A stretch of DNA of 64,000 nucleotides, from assembly GCF_008704495.1 (NCBI RefSeq), contig NZ_CP023699.1:1860001-1924000 (forward strand), in the 5' to 3' direction. Under the pieces are notes generated by a model. The model was not told the origin of the DNA. It did not search any database and saw only the letters and a list, made by a program, of their open reading frames with translations. The stretch comes from Streptomyces kanamyceticus (GTDB lineage: Bacteria; Actinomycetota; Actinomycetes; Streptomycetales; Streptomycetaceae). The stretch's first letter is position 1; every line of letters begins with the position of its first letter. Shown in pieces: positions 63,296-64,000 of the stretch. The translations under genes were made by a program, and so were the position numbers.

Positions 63296-63724
63296 TCACA
63301 CGCGCAGCGCCACCGGCTTCACGCTCCAGCAGGTACCGCAGGAGGCTCCTTCTTGGACCGTGGTCGCGATGAGGAACTGCGGGGGATGCGTCAAGGGGTC
63401 CTCCACCTCGATCCTCAGATCATGGTCCGCCAGCCGCAAAATCACACCGTCGCCGCTCGGGACAGCGGCCCAGATCGTCTCGCCCGTCCCGCTCGGCAAC
63501 GTCATCACCACCGCGCCGAACCGTGCCGCCGGCACCCCCAGGAGCATGCCGGTGGCCTTGTTCACCAACTGGACTCCGGCCCCGCAGACATTCACGGTCC
63601 AGTGCTCGCGCGGCCCGTCCTGCGGAACAAGCATGGCGGCGATGGCACTACGACCGAAACCGACCGCCGCCAGATTCAGTCCCGCATCCGATTGCAGCGT
63701 GACGGTGCCCACCAGTAACGCCAT
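63296..63724 (-). CDS. Conserved hypothetical protein
   Basis: 142 residues from ATG 63724 (MALLVGTVTLQSDAG). Beta-rich throughout, with three Cys (one in VNVCGAGVQ, two in ASCGTCW). No membrane segment, signal peptide or recognised family. Codon use and length are consistent with a real gene. Confidence 0.5.
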   Translation of the reverse strand: MALLVGTVTLQSDAGLNLAAVGFGRSAIAAMLVPQDGPREHWTVNVCGAGVQLVNKATGMLLGVPAARFGAVVMTLPSGTGETIWAAVPSGDGVILRLADHDLRIEVEDPLTHPPQFLIATTVQEGASCGTCWSVKPVALRV

Positions 63725-64000
63725 GAGGCCCCCATTTCCACCTGCCCCTCGACCGCCGCGGACAGCCTCACCCGCCCCCGCCCCCATCACAACCCGCAAT
63801 CCAGCCACCCCGTCCGACCGGCCCGGCAACAACTCGCTTTCGTGAACCAATTGTTGAAGCAATCGCGTCAACGATCAGTCACGGGACCTCCACCAGCGGC
63901 GTCTTGGCCTGAGCCGGTAGCCACCGTCAGATCCACTCGGGCCTCGGCCCGAGCGGCGTGCCACCCGACGAGTTGCGGCAACAGCCCCCACAATCCGCCG
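63725..64000. other. Terminal stretch, nothing recognised
   Basis: No gene start or RNA recognised before the window ends. A less GC-rich patch lies at 63835-63880. Confidence 0.4.

Noticed and set aside
1..64000. tRNA or rRNA genes as insertion sites
   Set aside because: I looked for cloverleaf-like sequences and TTCGA-type T-loops near the mobile regions and saw none that I could support by eye.

Overview
The window is high-GC actinobacterial DNA, almost certainly from a Streptomyces chromosome. GTG starts, G/C-biased third codon positions and the families present (LamG/RHS toxin loci, ANTAR and GAF regulators, SpoIIE-type phosphatase, PcaL fusion, IS110 and IS21 elements) all fit. The density of broken insertion sequences points to a chromosome arm or an accessory island rather than the core.

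Region 1 (1-8 kb) looks like the edge of a type II (aromatic) polyketide cluster. It holds a fused AccD-AccA carboxyltransferase (cut by the window start) and a biotin carboxylase, convergent with a minus-strand operon of methyltransferase, TcmI-type cyclase, cation/proton antiporter and MarR regulator. Three 12-bp-spaced operator-like repeats lie just upstream of that operon. A secreted SGNH hydrolase follows. Region 2 (8-10.8 kb) carries xthA, an MBL-fold hydrolase and pcaL, whose upstream side is taken by an IS110 element.

Region 3 (10.8-37 kb) is a mobile-element graveyard around one large intact locus. Mobile DNA includes two related IS110 copies (the second killed by an amber codon), a third, different IS110 apparently sitting inside an IS5-type transposase, remnants of IS630, IS1182-like, IS21 and another transposase, and broken VOC, NucS-like, excisionase-like and nuclease genes. 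The intact locus (13.1-24.7 kb) encodes a LamG surface protein, a 2167-residue RHS protein with an unassigned C-terminal domain, and a small overlapping gene that is probably its immunity protein. A perfect terminator hairpin closes it.

Region 4 (37.9-45.5 kb) is a compact biosynthetic operon on the minus strand: tyrosine phenol-lyase-like enzyme, methyltransferase, a single polypeptide fusing cytochrome P450, NRPS adenylation domain and carrier protein, an alpha/beta hydrolase (probable thioesterase) and a second methyltransferase. I infer that it builds a methylated, beta-oxidised tyrosine-type unit. A TPR regulator lies divergently upstream. I consider this and the RHS locus the most promising systems here.

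Region 5 (48-49.7 kb) is a scar: a half MFS transporter and a doubly truncated Mrr-like endonuclease head to head, the latter ended by an IS110 remnant. Region 6 (50-64 kb) is a signalling and stress island with Asp23/Gls24, STAS, two paralogous GNAT proteins, two GAF-ANTAR proteins, two stand-alone ANTAR proteins, GAF-SpoIIE phosphatase, PRC-barrel, DUF1206, a lipid-kinase fusion, CsbD and several tiny membrane proteins. No rRNA, tRNA or CRISPR array was seen.
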